64,000 nucleotides of DNA, taken from positions 496,001 through 560,000 of the forward strand of contig JAPFFF010000031.1 of NCBI GenBank assembly GCA_039105265.1. The letters run 5' to 3'. The position numbers and the translations under genes were made by a program. The notes under the pieces were generated by a model. That model worked only from the letters and a program-made list of their open reading frames with translations. It was not told the origin of the DNA and searched no databases. Position 1 is the stretch's first letter. Each line of letters starts with the position of its first letter. Shown piece after piece: positions 9,159-19,082 of the stretch. This DNA is from Tritrichomonas musculus. Lineage: Eukaryota > Parabasalia > Tritrichomonadida > Tritrichomonadidae.

Positions 9159-10859
9159 TCACTGATTAGTACATGCTGATATATTTCCATCCGTAGCTCC
9201 ACAGATGACCATATCACAGTCATTGTTTACAGCGATAGACTCGCACGGCATGTCAAATGATGAAATTGTCCATGACGATTTAGAGTCTTCAACTGAAAAC
9301 ACTTGTGCTTTTCCATCATCACAAGCTGCAAAAACGTAGCTTCCTGTCACATCAAGTGCAACTGAATTAATCTGAGAAGTGTAATTAAATTCTGTAACTG
9401 TTTCCATTTTTCTTATGTCCCACACTTTAACAGCTCCTTTACAGTCACCAGAACAAACATAACGACCGTTCAAACTAGGTGCTACGCCAAAAATTGCACC
9501 TGTGTGTCCAAGTCCTCTATTGATCATTGCAGTACCTTCACGAGCGTCCCAAAGTCCAACAACATGATCAGCACCACCTGATACGAGCATATTTGTGTAA
9601 GGAATCCATTTAATAACGTTAACATCTCGATTATGGTCTCGCAAGATCGTGGCTTCTTGGCCTCCTTGAAGATCGTAAGTACGAATGGTAGCATCTGCAC
9701 CACAGGTAGCAATAACACGTCCTCCAAAGTGGAAATCGCAGCCCCAAACACAGCTGAGGTGACCGTTTAAAATTAAAGTACATTTTGAAGACAGGAAATC
9801 CCAAATGCGAGTTGTTCCATCTGCTGAAGTAGTTGCAAGGTGAACACCGCGGGGGTGGAATGCACAATTAGATATCCATGAAGTATGACCGCAACCTGAG
9901 ATAAGTAATTCTGAATTTTCTGCGTTCCAAACATGCCAAATGCCATCTTCGCCTGCTGTTGCATAAGCTTTGCGTTTGGGATGGACTGCAACAGAAGATA
10001 CTGGAGTTTCATGAGCCTTGTGAACAACACGATGAGTAAGTTGTTCGAGACTGGCTTTATTGGCATCTGTGTAAGGATTCTGAGCGAGTTTGCCTGGTAA
10101 GATTGATTTGATGTTGATTGGTTCTTTTTTGACTGGTTCCGGTTTCTTTGGTTTAACTTCAACGGGTTCTGGCTTGGGTTGTGATGCAAGAAGTCGCTCG
10201 TGAACTTGTCGTAATCTTTGAACATCGAGTTCAAGTAGCATTCGATCTTTATCAGCAGATTCAATTTTAGAATTGTAATCATCAAGCGTGGGCATCTTTA
10301 GTTTTGTTTGATGTAATAGCCCATGCATTGACTTTAAAATTGCTTGTTTTTCATGGCCTACACGCATATGTGCAAGTTTGTTTTCGTCACGTTCAACTTT
10401 AAGTTGTTTCCATGCTTCTTGAACTTTAGTTGCTGTTTTTTTCATTCGATTAACTTCTGATTCGAGCTTACGAAGTTTCTGATCGAGATAAAAATAATCA
10501 AGATACATTAATGGGATTTTCCCGATTTGAGAACGGTCAAGTGAATTTGTGGCCTCAAGCCGATACCATTCTGCTTGGAAAACATTCAGTGTTTCATGAA
10601 GACGCATTTGCGTTAAGAAAGCTCGAACAAAATTATCTGAATTTTCAATTAGTTCGGTTTGTGTTTCTTCAACTGGAGATTCAGAGGCACCTGCTTTCGC
10701 TGCATTTGTGTGTGATTTTTCGTTACGAATTAGAATTTCAAGTGTTTCATCATCTTCTCCATCTGATTCGTCTGAGTCAACTAACTGCGTAAGGTCGGCT
10801 TCTTCTTCCTCTTCTTCCAATTCTAATGTTTCAACAATTTCGTATTGTTCATCAGACAT
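9159..10859 (-). CDS. SPAG16: SPAG16/PF20, WD40 protein of the axonemal central pair
   Basis: A 566-aa protein. An acidic N-terminus (about 1-70) is followed by the typical SPAG16 segment: FLTQMRLHETLNVFQAEWY (about 85-105). A long coiled coil runs about 115-235 and a Pro/Lys linker about 235-260. A seven-blade WD40 propeller fills about 275-566, with repeats ending WHVWN, TRIWDF, VGLWDA and VKVWDI. PF20/SPAG16 is a structural protein of the C2 central-pair microtubule of motile flagella, which fits an organism with 9+2 flagella. The start is the first ATG. The gene is divergent from PLAA with 360 bp between starts. Confidence 0.9.
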   Translation of the reverse strand: MSDEQYEIVETLELEEEEEEADLTQLVDSDESDGEDDETLEILIRNEKSHTNAAKAGASESPVEETQTELIENSDNFVRAFLTQMRLHETLNVFQAEWYRLEATNSLDRSQIGKIPLMYLDYFYLDQKLRKLESEVNRMKKTATKVQEAWKQLKVERDENKLAHMRVGHEKQAILKSMHGLLHQTKLKMPTLDDYNSKIESADKDRMLLELDVQRLRQVHERLLASQPKPEPVEVKPKKPEPVKKEPINIKSILPGKLAQNPYTDANKASLEQLTHRVVHKAHETPVSSVAVHPKRKAYATAGEDGIWHVWNAENSELLISGCGHTSWISNCAFHPRGVHLATTSADGTTRIWDFLSSKCTLILNGHLSCVWGCDFHFGGRVIATCGADATIRTYDLQGGQEATILRDHNRDVNVIKWIPYTNMLVSGGADHVVGLWDAREGTAMINRGLGHTGAIFGVAPSLNGRYVCSGDCKGAVKVWDIRKMETVTEFNYTSQINSVALDVTGSYVFAACDDGKAQVFSVEDSKSSWTISSFDMPCESIAVNNDCDMVICGATDGNISACTNQ

Positions 10860-11219
10860 TTCTCATACAAAAATATATGGAAAAAAAGTAACGAATTTTT
10901 TATTGACATATGATATGAAATGTAAAATCCAGTATAAATTTTTTTTCTTTCAAAAACTCAAAAAGAAATGTCAACTTTTTGAGATTTTTAATATTGTCTG
11001 AAAATCAGAAATGATTCTAAGTTGTAATTTAAATATATTTGAAATTGATTATATGTAGTAACTTGCAACATCGATTTGAATTTTATCTTTTTTTATTTTT
11101 ATGATTGAAAAGGATAATTATGATACAATTATAATTGGTCGTTTAAATTCAAAAAAATTTTGAGGGACCAATTATCAAAAATTTTAAAAATTTTCTTTGA
11201 AAAATAGCATTTATTATTT
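10860..11219. promoter_or_regulatory. Shared divergent promoter region of SPAG16 and PLAA
   Basis: 360 bp between two divergent ATGs, so it must hold both promoters. The only structure I see is a perfect 10-bp inverted repeat, ATAATTGGTC (11131-11140) and GACCAATTAT (11166-11175), about 45-90 nt upstream of the PLAA start. I cannot assign initiator elements with confidence. Confidence 0.4.
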
Positions 11220-13400
11220 ATGACGAACTTTGCACACGTTCTTTCAACAATAACTCATGTTTCACAAAATGATCTTCGTGTAGTTCTTGGTGGAATACAT
11301 TTTGGTGATAAAGAACTTATAGCAGTTGGCGATCGCGGTAATTTTTTACACACATTTTATTTTGATTCTGAAACAAATACTTTCAAACGCGCAAATTCAT
11401 TCAAAGCTCATGATGGTTGGATTGGTGGTATTGCATATCTTAGCCCATGTGAACGATATCCAAAGGGAGCTCTTGTAACTGGTGCTCGTGATAAAACTGT
11501 CAAAGTTTGGGGACCAGATTCTTTCGTTCATTATGACGGTACAACACCTTCTCCTGAGCAAATATTTTTCCATGATGGCGATGTCTGCTTTGTTACAACA
11601 GCTAACGATGATTCAGGTAGAATAATATCAACAGGTTGGGATTCAACATGTCGTATTTGGGGTAAATCTGAAAAGCCCATAATTCTTCGTCATGAGCAAT
11701 ATGCGATTTGGAGCGCAGCTGCTATTCCTGGTGGATATGTTACATGTGGAGCAGATAAAACAATACGTATTTGGTCAGAAACAGGTGAACCAATTAAGAC
11801 CATTAAGGATGCACATAAAGATGTAGTTCGCGCATGTATTTATGTCCAATCTAAAAATATTCTTGCCACTTGTGCAAATGATGGACAAATCAAAGAATGG
11901 CAAGTAAATGGTCTCTCACTTGAATACTTATATACAATTTCATGCACAGATTCTTATTTGTATTCAATTGTTTTACTTAATGATTCATATGTTGTTTCTA
12001 GTGAAGATAGATGCGTTTATATTGCTTCAGCAGATACCAAGAAAGTTGAAGATGTTCTTCCTCTTCCTGATGTTGTATGGTCAGTATCAAAATTATCAAA
12101 TAATGATATTATTGCTGGCTGTGCTGATGGTATTGTTAGATCTTTTACAAATGATCAAAGTCGTAGATGTGATAATCCCACAGAAACTAAATATCTTCAG
12201 TCGTTAACTAACATTACATTTTCAAACCCAGAATTTGCAAATATCAACATTCTCGATCTTCCTGACATTCACTCTCTTTCAGCTGATAATGCACAAGCTG
12301 GTAGTGCCACTCTTGTACGTAATGGCGATCTAATGGTTATTTGCACATGGAGTAATGGATATCATAAATGGCTTCAAATTGGTACCTTAGTTATATCAAA
12401 GGAAGGGCAATCAAAGCAAAAAGTTGCAGATGAATTTGGAAATCTTTGGGATTACTGTTTTTCAGTTCAAATGGAAGATGGACGTACATTCCCACTCTAT
12501 ATGAACTATGATACAAACGAATATACAGCTGCTTATGATTTTATGACAAAGCATAATCTTGATCCTCAAGCATATCTTGCCCAAATTATCGATTTTATTC
12601 ACAAGAATAGGAGCAAGACCGTTATTGAAACTCAACAAACAAACTCAATTTTCCCAATGAAAAATCCCAACTTTTACTGCGATGTTGTTACTGATCCAAT
12701 TGTTAAAAAACTCAGATCACTCAATAGTACCCAAAAGAACTTCCCTGTCCTTACAGATGAACAGCTCGCCATTCTTGAAAAGCCGCTTTCTCACGAACTT
12801 TTTGAAGTGATTGAAACAATTGCCTTAAATTGGCCTTATGATCAAATGTGGCCAGTTTTGGATATTCTTCGTGCTAGAATTACAGAGGATCAAGCTCGTA
12901 ACTTTATTCCTGCTCCAAAACTTGTAAATATAGTTCGTCATATTGTTGAAGCAGATCCTGTTTCATCTCCAGAATTTTTGGTTCTCATGATAACTCGTGT
13001 TGTATCAAATATGTTCAAGAATTACAGTGCTGAAGTATTAACTGATATTAATGTTTTGGAAATTTTAAACAAATTCTCAACAAGGTTTATTTCAAGCAGC
13101 CCAAGAACGCAAGTTGGATTTTCTACACTTGTTCTTAACTTCTCAACTTTCTTGTCGTGCAACCCAGATATGTGTGTAAATTTGATGAATCTAATTATTG
13201 AAATTCTTGTGCCTTCAGTTGATGCTGGTGCAATGATTAGAATGTTGTATGCTTGCGGAAATGTAGCTTATTACTCATCTGAAGCCAAATTGAAGTTACA
13301 ACTTCATCCAGAAGTTATTACAAATATACGATCAAATGGTCAATTGCCAGATGATGTCAACACAGTTTTAACTGGTCTTGCCAATTTAATAAGCTCTTAA
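11220..13400 (+). CDS. PLAA: PLAA/Doa1/Ufd3, WD40-PFU-PUL ubiquitin adaptor of Cdc48
   Basis: A 726-aa protein with the three-domain order of Doa1/Ufd3/PLAA. A WD40 propeller (about residues 1-310) has blades ending VKVWG, CRIWG, IRIWS and IKEWQ. A PFU ubiquitin-binding domain (about 395-458) carries the signature FGNLWDYCFSVQMEDGRTFPL. A C-terminal helical PUL domain (about 500-726) in the family binds the C-terminus of Cdc48/p97. The protein couples ubiquitin recognition to Cdc48 in protein turnover and membrane sorting. Length is close to yeast Doa1 (715 aa). It starts at the first ATG, right after an AT-rich leader. Confidence 0.93.
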   Translation: MTNFAHVLSTITHVSQNDLRVVLGGIHFGDKELIAVGDRGNFLHTFYFDSETNTFKRANSFKAHDGWIGGIAYLSPCERYPKGALVTGARDKTVKVWGPDSFVHYDGTTPSPEQIFFHDGDVCFVTTANDDSGRIISTGWDSTCRIWGKSEKPIILRHEQYAIWSAAAIPGGYVTCGADKTIRIWSETGEPIKTIKDAHKDVVRACIYVQSKNILATCANDGQIKEWQVNGLSLEYLYTISCTDSYLYSIVLLNDSYVVSSEDRCVYIASADTKKVEDVLPLPDVVWSVSKLSNNDIIAGCADGIVRSFTNDQSRRCDNPTETKYLQSLTNITFSNPEFANINILDLPDIHSLSADNAQAGSATLVRNGDLMVICTWSNGYHKWLQIGTLVISKEGQSKQKVADEFGNLWDYCFSVQMEDGRTFPLYMNYDTNEYTAAYDFMTKHNLDPQAYLAQIIDFIHKNRSKTVIETQQTNSIFPMKNPNFYCDVVTDPIVKKLRSLNSTQKNFPVLTDEQLAILEKPLSHELFEVIETIALNWPYDQMWPVLDILRARITEDQARNFIPAPKLVNIVRHIVEADPVSSPEFLVLMITRVVSNMFKNYSAEVLTDINVLEILNKFSTRFISSSPRTQVGFSTLVLNFSTFLSCNPDMCVNLMNLIIEILVPSVDAGAMIRMLYACGNVAYYSSEAKLKLQLHPEVITNIRSNGQLPDDVNTVLTGLANLISS

Positions 13401-13635
13401 ATGTATACATTTATTTTGCTTTAATAAAATATTTATTTCATTTTTAAATAATTTAATTATTTTTTTCAATCGAATTTTATATATAACTATTTGAAATTAG
13501 AAAAGAAAATTGTTTAACAAAAATGTTCCTTGAAAAGAAAGATGTCAAATTAATAATAAATGCACAAAAACTATGTAAACAAAAACAGGAAAATTTTGAC
13601 AAAATTCCGACAAATTTATAATATTTTCTTCATTC

Positions 13636-14605
13636 ATGGAGATACAGTAATTAGTTGAAAAGCTAAAAGAATTTCAGTCTTTTTTACTTGACTATCTTGA
13701 TGATGTTGATAACAATGATTTCCAGGCTCATGTTTTTAAGGATTATTTTCGTAATCTCAACGTTTATGAAGATTCAAACAGTTTGCGTTTACTTATCCAA
13801 TTTCTATCAGCAATTCCTGACAATCATCACCGTTTTCCCAACTTTTTCACCAAGTATGAGCAAATTATTCTATTTTTTAAATATGAAATTAAGCAAAAAT
13901 TATCAAATTTTGAAATTTTTCAACTTTTTCAAAAAAACAAAAAAGTTCTCTTATTTTTAATTCAAAAGCAGATCCTTATTTTAAGTGAAACCATTGTAAA
14001 TTATTTAACACAAGAGAAATTCACTAAACTTTTTTATTTACTTCATTTGTGGCCAGATGTCATAAGCAATCTTGATGCCCATTCAAATTCAGTATGTGCA
14101 AATTATGAAAAAGTTCTTACACAAAAAATGTATTCTGAAAATTTGAATGAAAAACGGTTAGAAGGTGAAAATGAACTATATATTTGTGAATTGATAAGAA
14201 ATGATTCAATTGATGACTTCATTTTATATGCCAGTAAAAACCAATTTGTCACTTCATTTAAAAATTAAGAAATCTGTTTTTGAATCAAATTCATTTTTGC
14301 TTGATATTGAACCAACATTAATCGAATATGCAGCCTTCTTTGGGTCCATTCAAATATTTCGATACTTACGTTATAATGATGTTGCATTGAGTGATGTGAC
14401 ACTTCCTCCTTCAATTAATGAAATTAAGAAGTTTGCTTTCTATGAATGCTTTTCATTGAGGCAAATCCAATTGCCGCAACCGCTGGCTGTTTTAGGTGAT
14501 GATGTGTTCAATAGTTGCTCAAAATTGAGTGAAATTGTAATTCCTTCTTCTGTGGCACAAATTGGATATGATTGCTCTGCAAAATGTTCATCACTAAAGA
14601 TTTGA
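13636..14605 (+). pseudogene. Broken DUF3447-type / BspA-like LRR repeat protein
   Basis: From the ATG at 13636 the frame reads MEIQ, meets a stop (13648), and then continues LVEKLKEFQSFLLDYLDD through FEIFQLFQKNKKVLLFL. This is the N-terminal helical domain of the large trichomonad family that usually precedes ankyrin repeats (DUF3447-like). Near 14260-14280 the reading frame changes. The new frame gives IEPTLIEYAAFFGSIQIFRYL, an ankyrin-like unit, and then BspA-type leucine-rich repeats (VTLPPSINEIKKFAFYECFSL, IVIPSSVAQIGYDC), ending at 14605. With one early stop, one frame change and a short LRR tail it looks like a decayed member of the family. Confidence 0.6.
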
Positions 14606-14649
14606 AAATAGTTATCTTGGAATTTGACCTTCGGAGGTTTTAAAAATTA

Positions 14650-14679
14650 GATAGATTTCTGTGCTTCCGATTTTTGTCC
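14650..14679. repeat. Left copy of a 30-bp perfect inverted repeat
   Basis: Thirty bases here, containing GTGCTTCCGATTTTTGTCC, are found as an exact reverse complement at 22936-22965. They lie outside the 15136/22718 inverted repeats and so form a second, outer bracket around the 7.6-kb unit. The core GCTTCCGATTTTTGTCC occurs a third time at 22894-22910. Confidence 0.75.
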
Positions 14680-14776
14680 TTTTTTTTATATAACATTTCT
14701 CAAACTTTTTCTAAAATAGCCGTTTATTAATTAACATCGTTAATTAATTTATGCCGTTTACAAATAAATTTCTACA

Positions 14777-15118
14777 ATGAATTCAAGAAATATCAACAAC
14801 ATTTCAGCTGACGAAGATGATAACAAGATGAATGTTGAATTTAATTTTCTTGATGGAACAAAACAAAAAAGAGACTTTGAAAGAGATGAAATGCTTATTA
14901 AGCATGCTGCAAGGACCATTAAAAAATACAGCAACTGTAAAGAAAAACTGCCTAAGATTGTTGAATATTTAAATAAAAACTTAAGACCAAAAATCCATGA
15001 AGATGATATTTTTATAGGTCAATTTCCTTTATCATTTTATTCAACCGTTTCAGGAGGTATATATATATTCAGTGGTCTAATAGAAGATATTCAGATTGAA
15101 AATGAAGATAGTGATTAA
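14777..15118 (+). CDS. Small acidic orphan protein, 113 aa
   Basis: An ATG-started frame in otherwise gene-poor DNA. It is acidic at both ends (ADEDDNK, IENEDSD) with a basic middle containing KKYSNCKEKLPKIVEYLNK. The phrase FLDGTKQKRDFERDE could be a small ubiquitin-like or beta-grasp start, but this is a guess. I do not recognise the family. It lies between the outer (14650) and inner (15136) inverted repeats, so it may belong to a transposable unit rather than the host. Confidence 0.45.
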   Translation: MNSRNINNISADEDDNKMNVEFNFLDGTKQKRDFERDEMLIKHAARTIKKYSNCKEKLPKIVEYLNKNLRPKIHEDDIFIGQFPLSFYSTVSGGIYIFSGLIEDIQIENEDSD

Positions 15119-15135
15119 GAATATATAATATTATA

Positions 15136-15171
15136 CCCGTTCCGCGCTTTAATTCGAATAGTTCGTTATTT
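15136..15171 (+). repeat. Left terminal inverted repeat of the 7.6-kb unit
   Basis: Reads CCCGTTCCGCGCTTTAATTC and on to GTTCGTTATTT. It matches the reverse complement of 22683-22718 with one mismatch. Confidence 0.8.
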
Positions 15172-15550
15172 TTTTGAATGCTTTTTTAACGAATAAAAAA
15201 TTGAAAGCATTTCTGAGAGAATATTGAATAAAAATAACGCAAAAAAAAAAAATAAATTATATGTATTTCAGCAACAAATAAATATTTTCATTATTAAACA
15301 TAATATATATTAGCTATAATATAAAGCATTTAAATATTAAAAATATAAATAAAAAAGGAGATGGTAGAAATTTTAATGCTTTAATATTTTATCAAAAAAT
15401 AATTGATATCGGAAATTTCACAATTGATTATTCATCATTGCTAAAATGGTGATTTATATTGATACTCAATAAGGTTTGATTTTTTTTCCATTCAAATATT
15501 GATGATTAGATATCATTACCTATTGAGTATTTTGAAAAAAATGCTTGATA

Positions 15551-15834
15551 TATAGTGGTCGGAATAATATGTATACCTTTGAAAAATAGGTATACGCTTG
15601 ATTTTCAATTGTTATATGGCTGTTAATTCAAAAATTTGAATATAATTTAATTTGAAAAATTCATAAATATCTCATTTAATTTTTGACAAAAATCTTTTTA
15701 CATTTAATAATTATATTAAATTAGGAAATAAGATATAATTTCAAAGTATAAAATAAAAAGTAATTAATTTCTTAAAGAGAAACATAACGTATACATATAA
15801 TTCAATATGTATACATATTTTTCTCACCACTATA
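15551..15834. mobile_element. Tc1/mariner-like MITE with paired GTATAC sites
   Basis: Left end TAGTGGTCGGAATAATATG, then GTATAC twice about 20 bp apart. The reverse complement of the right end reads TAGTGGTGAGAAAAATATG followed by GTATAC twice with the same spacing. The arms are imperfect over about 50 bp, and both sides are flanked by TA. The 284-bp size and lack of an ORF fit a non-autonomous Tc1/mariner element. The AGTGGTC end resembles Tc1-family termini. It sits inside the 7.6-kb unit. Confidence 0.6.
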
Positions 15835-15837
15835 TAA

Positions 15838-17060
15838 AAGATTTATCCAGTCCTAAATAGAAATATTTGGGTTAGAAAAGATATCTCGAGCATAGACTTG
15901 TGAAATTGTATAATATTGAGGAAATTCTGAAAAAGCAAAGAGGAGAAGTAAATTATTCTCTGGGTTTTTGTTATTAGTACTATTGTGAAAATTGGTTTAT
16001 CCAAGTTTTAGAACATATTTGTTTTTTGGCGAATGTGAAATGAAATTATTTGTTATTAGAATTAAATTGGGAAGAAATTAAATTATTGATAAAGATTAGT
16101 AAGCAAAAAAATGCTTGAATATTATTTATTTTGTTTAATTTGAGCAATTAATAATAGGATGAATATTTTGAATAACAAGATCTGTTTGATAAAAAAGCCA
16201 GATTATGTTAAAAATAATAATAATAAATGAATGTTAAATATTTGTAAGGGGAAAAAGGGAATATTTCAATAAGAAAATTTACTTATTTTCTCAGTATTAA
16301 AAAGACGATTAAATTTCATTGAATATTCATCTAAATAAAAAAATGATTAATTACTGATAACGACAGTAAACTTTTGGTAATTATAAAAGATTTGTTGTAA
16401 TAATTTCAATTTTAGACTTTGGAATCGAGGAAAGCAAGTGAATAAAATAGAAAAATAAGAAAAATATTTTGTAAGATTTTCAAGAATAACAAATTTAATA
16501 AACTATGGCGTAAGAATTAGTAATATATAAAAAGATAAGTGGAAGATTGAATAAGAACAAGAAAGGATATTTAGTAAATATTGAACTATATAATTATTGT
16601 AAACAATTTGAAAAGAATTAAAATAAGAACCAACCAAAAAGACAAGAGGGAGCAAAATAAATGTAAACAATTTGATCTAAAGACAAGATGGAGAAGGATC
16701 TGAATTATTTTGCTTTTTTATCATGTAAAAAAATTTTTTTAGGACGATTAGGCAGAGATTTTTTGTTTTATGATATAAAATTCATCTATAGGTAATACGT
16801 TCTTTTAAATTTTTTTGAGATGTAATTAGTTTTTTACCAGAAAAAATTAATTTCTGACTATTTGTTAATATTTTGATATATTGAAAATTTAAAGGTTTCC
16901 AAAATCACTCCTTTTTTAAAAAAAAGACTTGAATTTTTTAAAATTATTAAAAAATAAAAGTCTAATATCCAATTTGACTGCTTTGATAGATATCGATATA
17001 ATTAGTGATAATATAGCCTACAATGTTTTTATTTTTTGTTCATCTGAGATTTCATGAAAA
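15838..17060. other. Noncoding AT-rich DNA inside the 7.6-kb unit
   Basis: About 1.2 kb with no ORF of note, no clear repeat and no RNA-gene signal. The composition is purine-rich (AAGA/GAAA tracts) on the plus strand between about 15880 and 16720. Confidence 0.5.
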
Positions 17061-17281
17061 GATACTTTTCTGAGCTATAACTTTAGTTATATGAAACTTT
17101 TCTGAGCGATAACTTTAATTATATGAAACTTTTCTGAGCTATAACTTTAGTTATATGAAACTTTTCTGAGCTATAACTTTAGTTATATGAAACTTTTCTG
17201 AGCGATAACTTTAATTATATGAAACTTTTCTGAGCTATAACTTTAGTTATATGAAACTTTTCTGAGCTATAACTTTAGTTC
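17061..17281 (+). repeat. Tandem array, 7 copies of a 32-bp unit with 96-bp super-period
   Basis: The unit reads as TTTTCTGAGCTATAACTTTA plus GTTATATGAAAC. Units 2 and 5 carry the same two changes (GCGAT for GCTAT and AATTATAT for AGTTATAT). The order is therefore A B A, A B A, A, a three-unit higher-order repeat of 96 bp. No ORF runs through it. It lies about 480 bp beyond the 3' end of the transposase gene. Confidence 0.9.
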
Positions 17282-17756
17282 ATGCAGATAAAATACAAGG
17301 AATTCATCATAAAAACATGATTTATAGCAGCTACAGAATGAGATAACAAATGGAAAGAAAATGTCTATAAATGAAAAAAACTATATGTTCATCAAATAAA
17401 TAAAAAATTTTTAAAAGCGATACTTCTATGTATAATACTAAAATGTAAATTTAGCCATGCCATTAATAAAAATCTCTTTATAATGTACTTAAATTTAAAA
17501 TGATAAACTAAATATAAGAGAATGTATTATATATTTTCTTAATGAAGATAAAATGAAATATTTTTAAGTATGGAATAATCGAAATGAATTTAAAAGAAGA
17601 GAAATGTTATTTAAATGTTAAAATAGAATGTAAAAGAATCAAAAATAATATGAAATGAAGCATAATAGAGAATAATAGAGACGTTATTAAATGCATAAAG
17701 AGTAAACTAAGAATAAATAATAAGAAACTTACTAATTTTTTGTTATATTTGAGTAA

Positions 17757-19082
17757 TTATTCCAAAATTTTGAGTTGAGCGAATGATTCACGTATTGTTT
17801 CTATGTCCAATTTTTCCCAGGCACATATTAAGTCTTGAACTGCGTCTATTTTTTTCCTTTGAGCATGAGGATTTGCCCTATAACGATCCATAAATAAACG
17901 TCTTGCAATTGATTTGAGTATTCCGAATAATTTAACGTCTAATGGTTGTAATTGATCTGTATAACCTTGAGGTATAAAGTACAATTTAATATTATTTAAT
18001 TCTGCGAATTGTATAATTTCTTCTGATAAATGAACTCTAAAAGCGTCTAAAATAATATGTAATGTTTGTTTTGTAAAATTATAGTAATTTCTAATTCCAA
18101 TAATATAATCCTTAAATGTTTCTTTTGTAGTCCAACCGTTTTCGCTATAATTTTTAAAATGATAATTAACATCTCCTATTTGAGTATCTAAAACCCTTTC
18201 TGTCTTTCCTGTAGCTATAAATTGTAGTGGTAATCTTAATCCATCTGCTCTAACTCCTGCAACAACCGTTATTCTTTCTTTACAATTTGAGTTAACATAA
18301 CGTAATACATGATCTTTACCTTTAACGTGCCAACATTTCAAAATTTTTGGAATAACTTCCCAAGATGTTTCGTCAATATTAATAATATAACAAGGCTCAA
18401 CATTCTTAAATAAAAAATTCATTTGTTTTGCAAATACATCGTCAAAATTTGTGATTAAAGGTCTTTTGGCAGCATGAAGTCTTCTTGATACAAAATTGTT
18501 TCTATTTTTGAAATCTGTAATAAAACCGTCTGAAGCATTGAATTTTGGAATATTATCGTAATTATCTTCATCCATAAATTTTTCATTGAAAGCGTCCATG
18601 ACTAATAATTTAAAATCATAATTTGTAAATAAAATTCCTCTCTTAATTATATTTTCTAAAATGTATTCTGTTGTCTCGTCTTCTTCTTCTTTTGTAAAAA
18701 CTCTTTTTCCTATATTTGTATTTTTATCTAAAGGATTGTAATTGGGATTCTGTAATTTGTTTTTTCTCCATGTTGATAATGTACTTGTTGGTATTCCTGT
18801 TGCAATTGAAATTAATTTACCATCTCCATATGTATAATGCTTTGAGTCAAGCAAATTCATTACGATGTCAATTTTCTCTTCACTTCTGTCATATAACATG
18901 TATCTTTTATGGTTATGAAAAGTCCGTAAAGCCGAAAATAGTTCTAATTTAAGAGCTAAATTGTTATCCATAAAGAAAAAATGGAAGATGCCAGCCATTC
19001 TTATCAAAAAGTTGCACTGTATAATAGAAGATATGGAACAATATTCACTTTTTCTGATGGGCTGCATTGAAAAAGTTTGCAT
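17757..19082 (-). CDS. Pogo-type DDE_1 transposase
   Basis: A 441-aa intact ORF of the DDE_1/CENP-B/pogo family. An HTH-like region (GKLISIATGIPTSTLSTWRK) is followed by a second HTH of CENP-B type (FTKEEEDETTEYILENIIKRG to SDGFITDFKNRNNF). The catalytic core has INIDETSWEV (first Asp), HIILDAFRVHLSEEI (second Asp) and PQGYTDQLQPLDVKLFGILK (third Asp), the D,D,D triad of the group. Such proteins cut and paste elements at TA sites. The first ATG is at 19082, but the first 37 residues are not conserved-looking, and MDNNLALKLELF at 18971 (404 aa) may be the true start. It sits near the middle of the 7.6-kb unit and is the obvious candidate to move it. Confidence 0.88.
   Translation of the reverse strand: MQTFSMQPIRKSEYCSISSIIQCNFLIRMAGIFHFFFMDNNLALKLELFSALRTFHNHKRYMLYDRSEEKIDIVMNLLDSKHYTYGDGKLISIATGIPTSTLSTWRKNKLQNPNYNPLDKNTNIGKRVFTKEEEDETTEYILENIIKRGILFTNYDFKLLVMDAFNEKFMDEDNYDNIPKFNASDGFITDFKNRNNFVSRRLHAAKRPLITNFDDVFAKQMNFLFKNVEPCYIINIDETSWEVIPKILKCWHVKGKDHVLRYVNSNCKERITVVAGVRADGLRLPLQFIATGKTERVLDTQIGDVNYHFKNYSENGWTTKETFKDYIIGIRNYYNFTKQTLHIILDAFRVHLSEEIIQFAELNNIKLYFIPQGYTDQLQPLDVKLFGILKSIARRLFMDRYRANPHAQRKKIDAVQDLICAWEKLDIETIRESFAQLKILE

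Noticed and set aside
10511-11001. Plus-strand frames opposite SPAG16
   Set aside because: Shadows of the coiled-coil-coding minus strand; composition follows the real gene.
13400-13640. Spliceosomal introns in the host genes
   Set aside because: I looked for trichomonad-type splice signals (GTATGT ... ACTAAC...CAG) in and around the genes. All recognised host ORFs are continuous, so none is needed.
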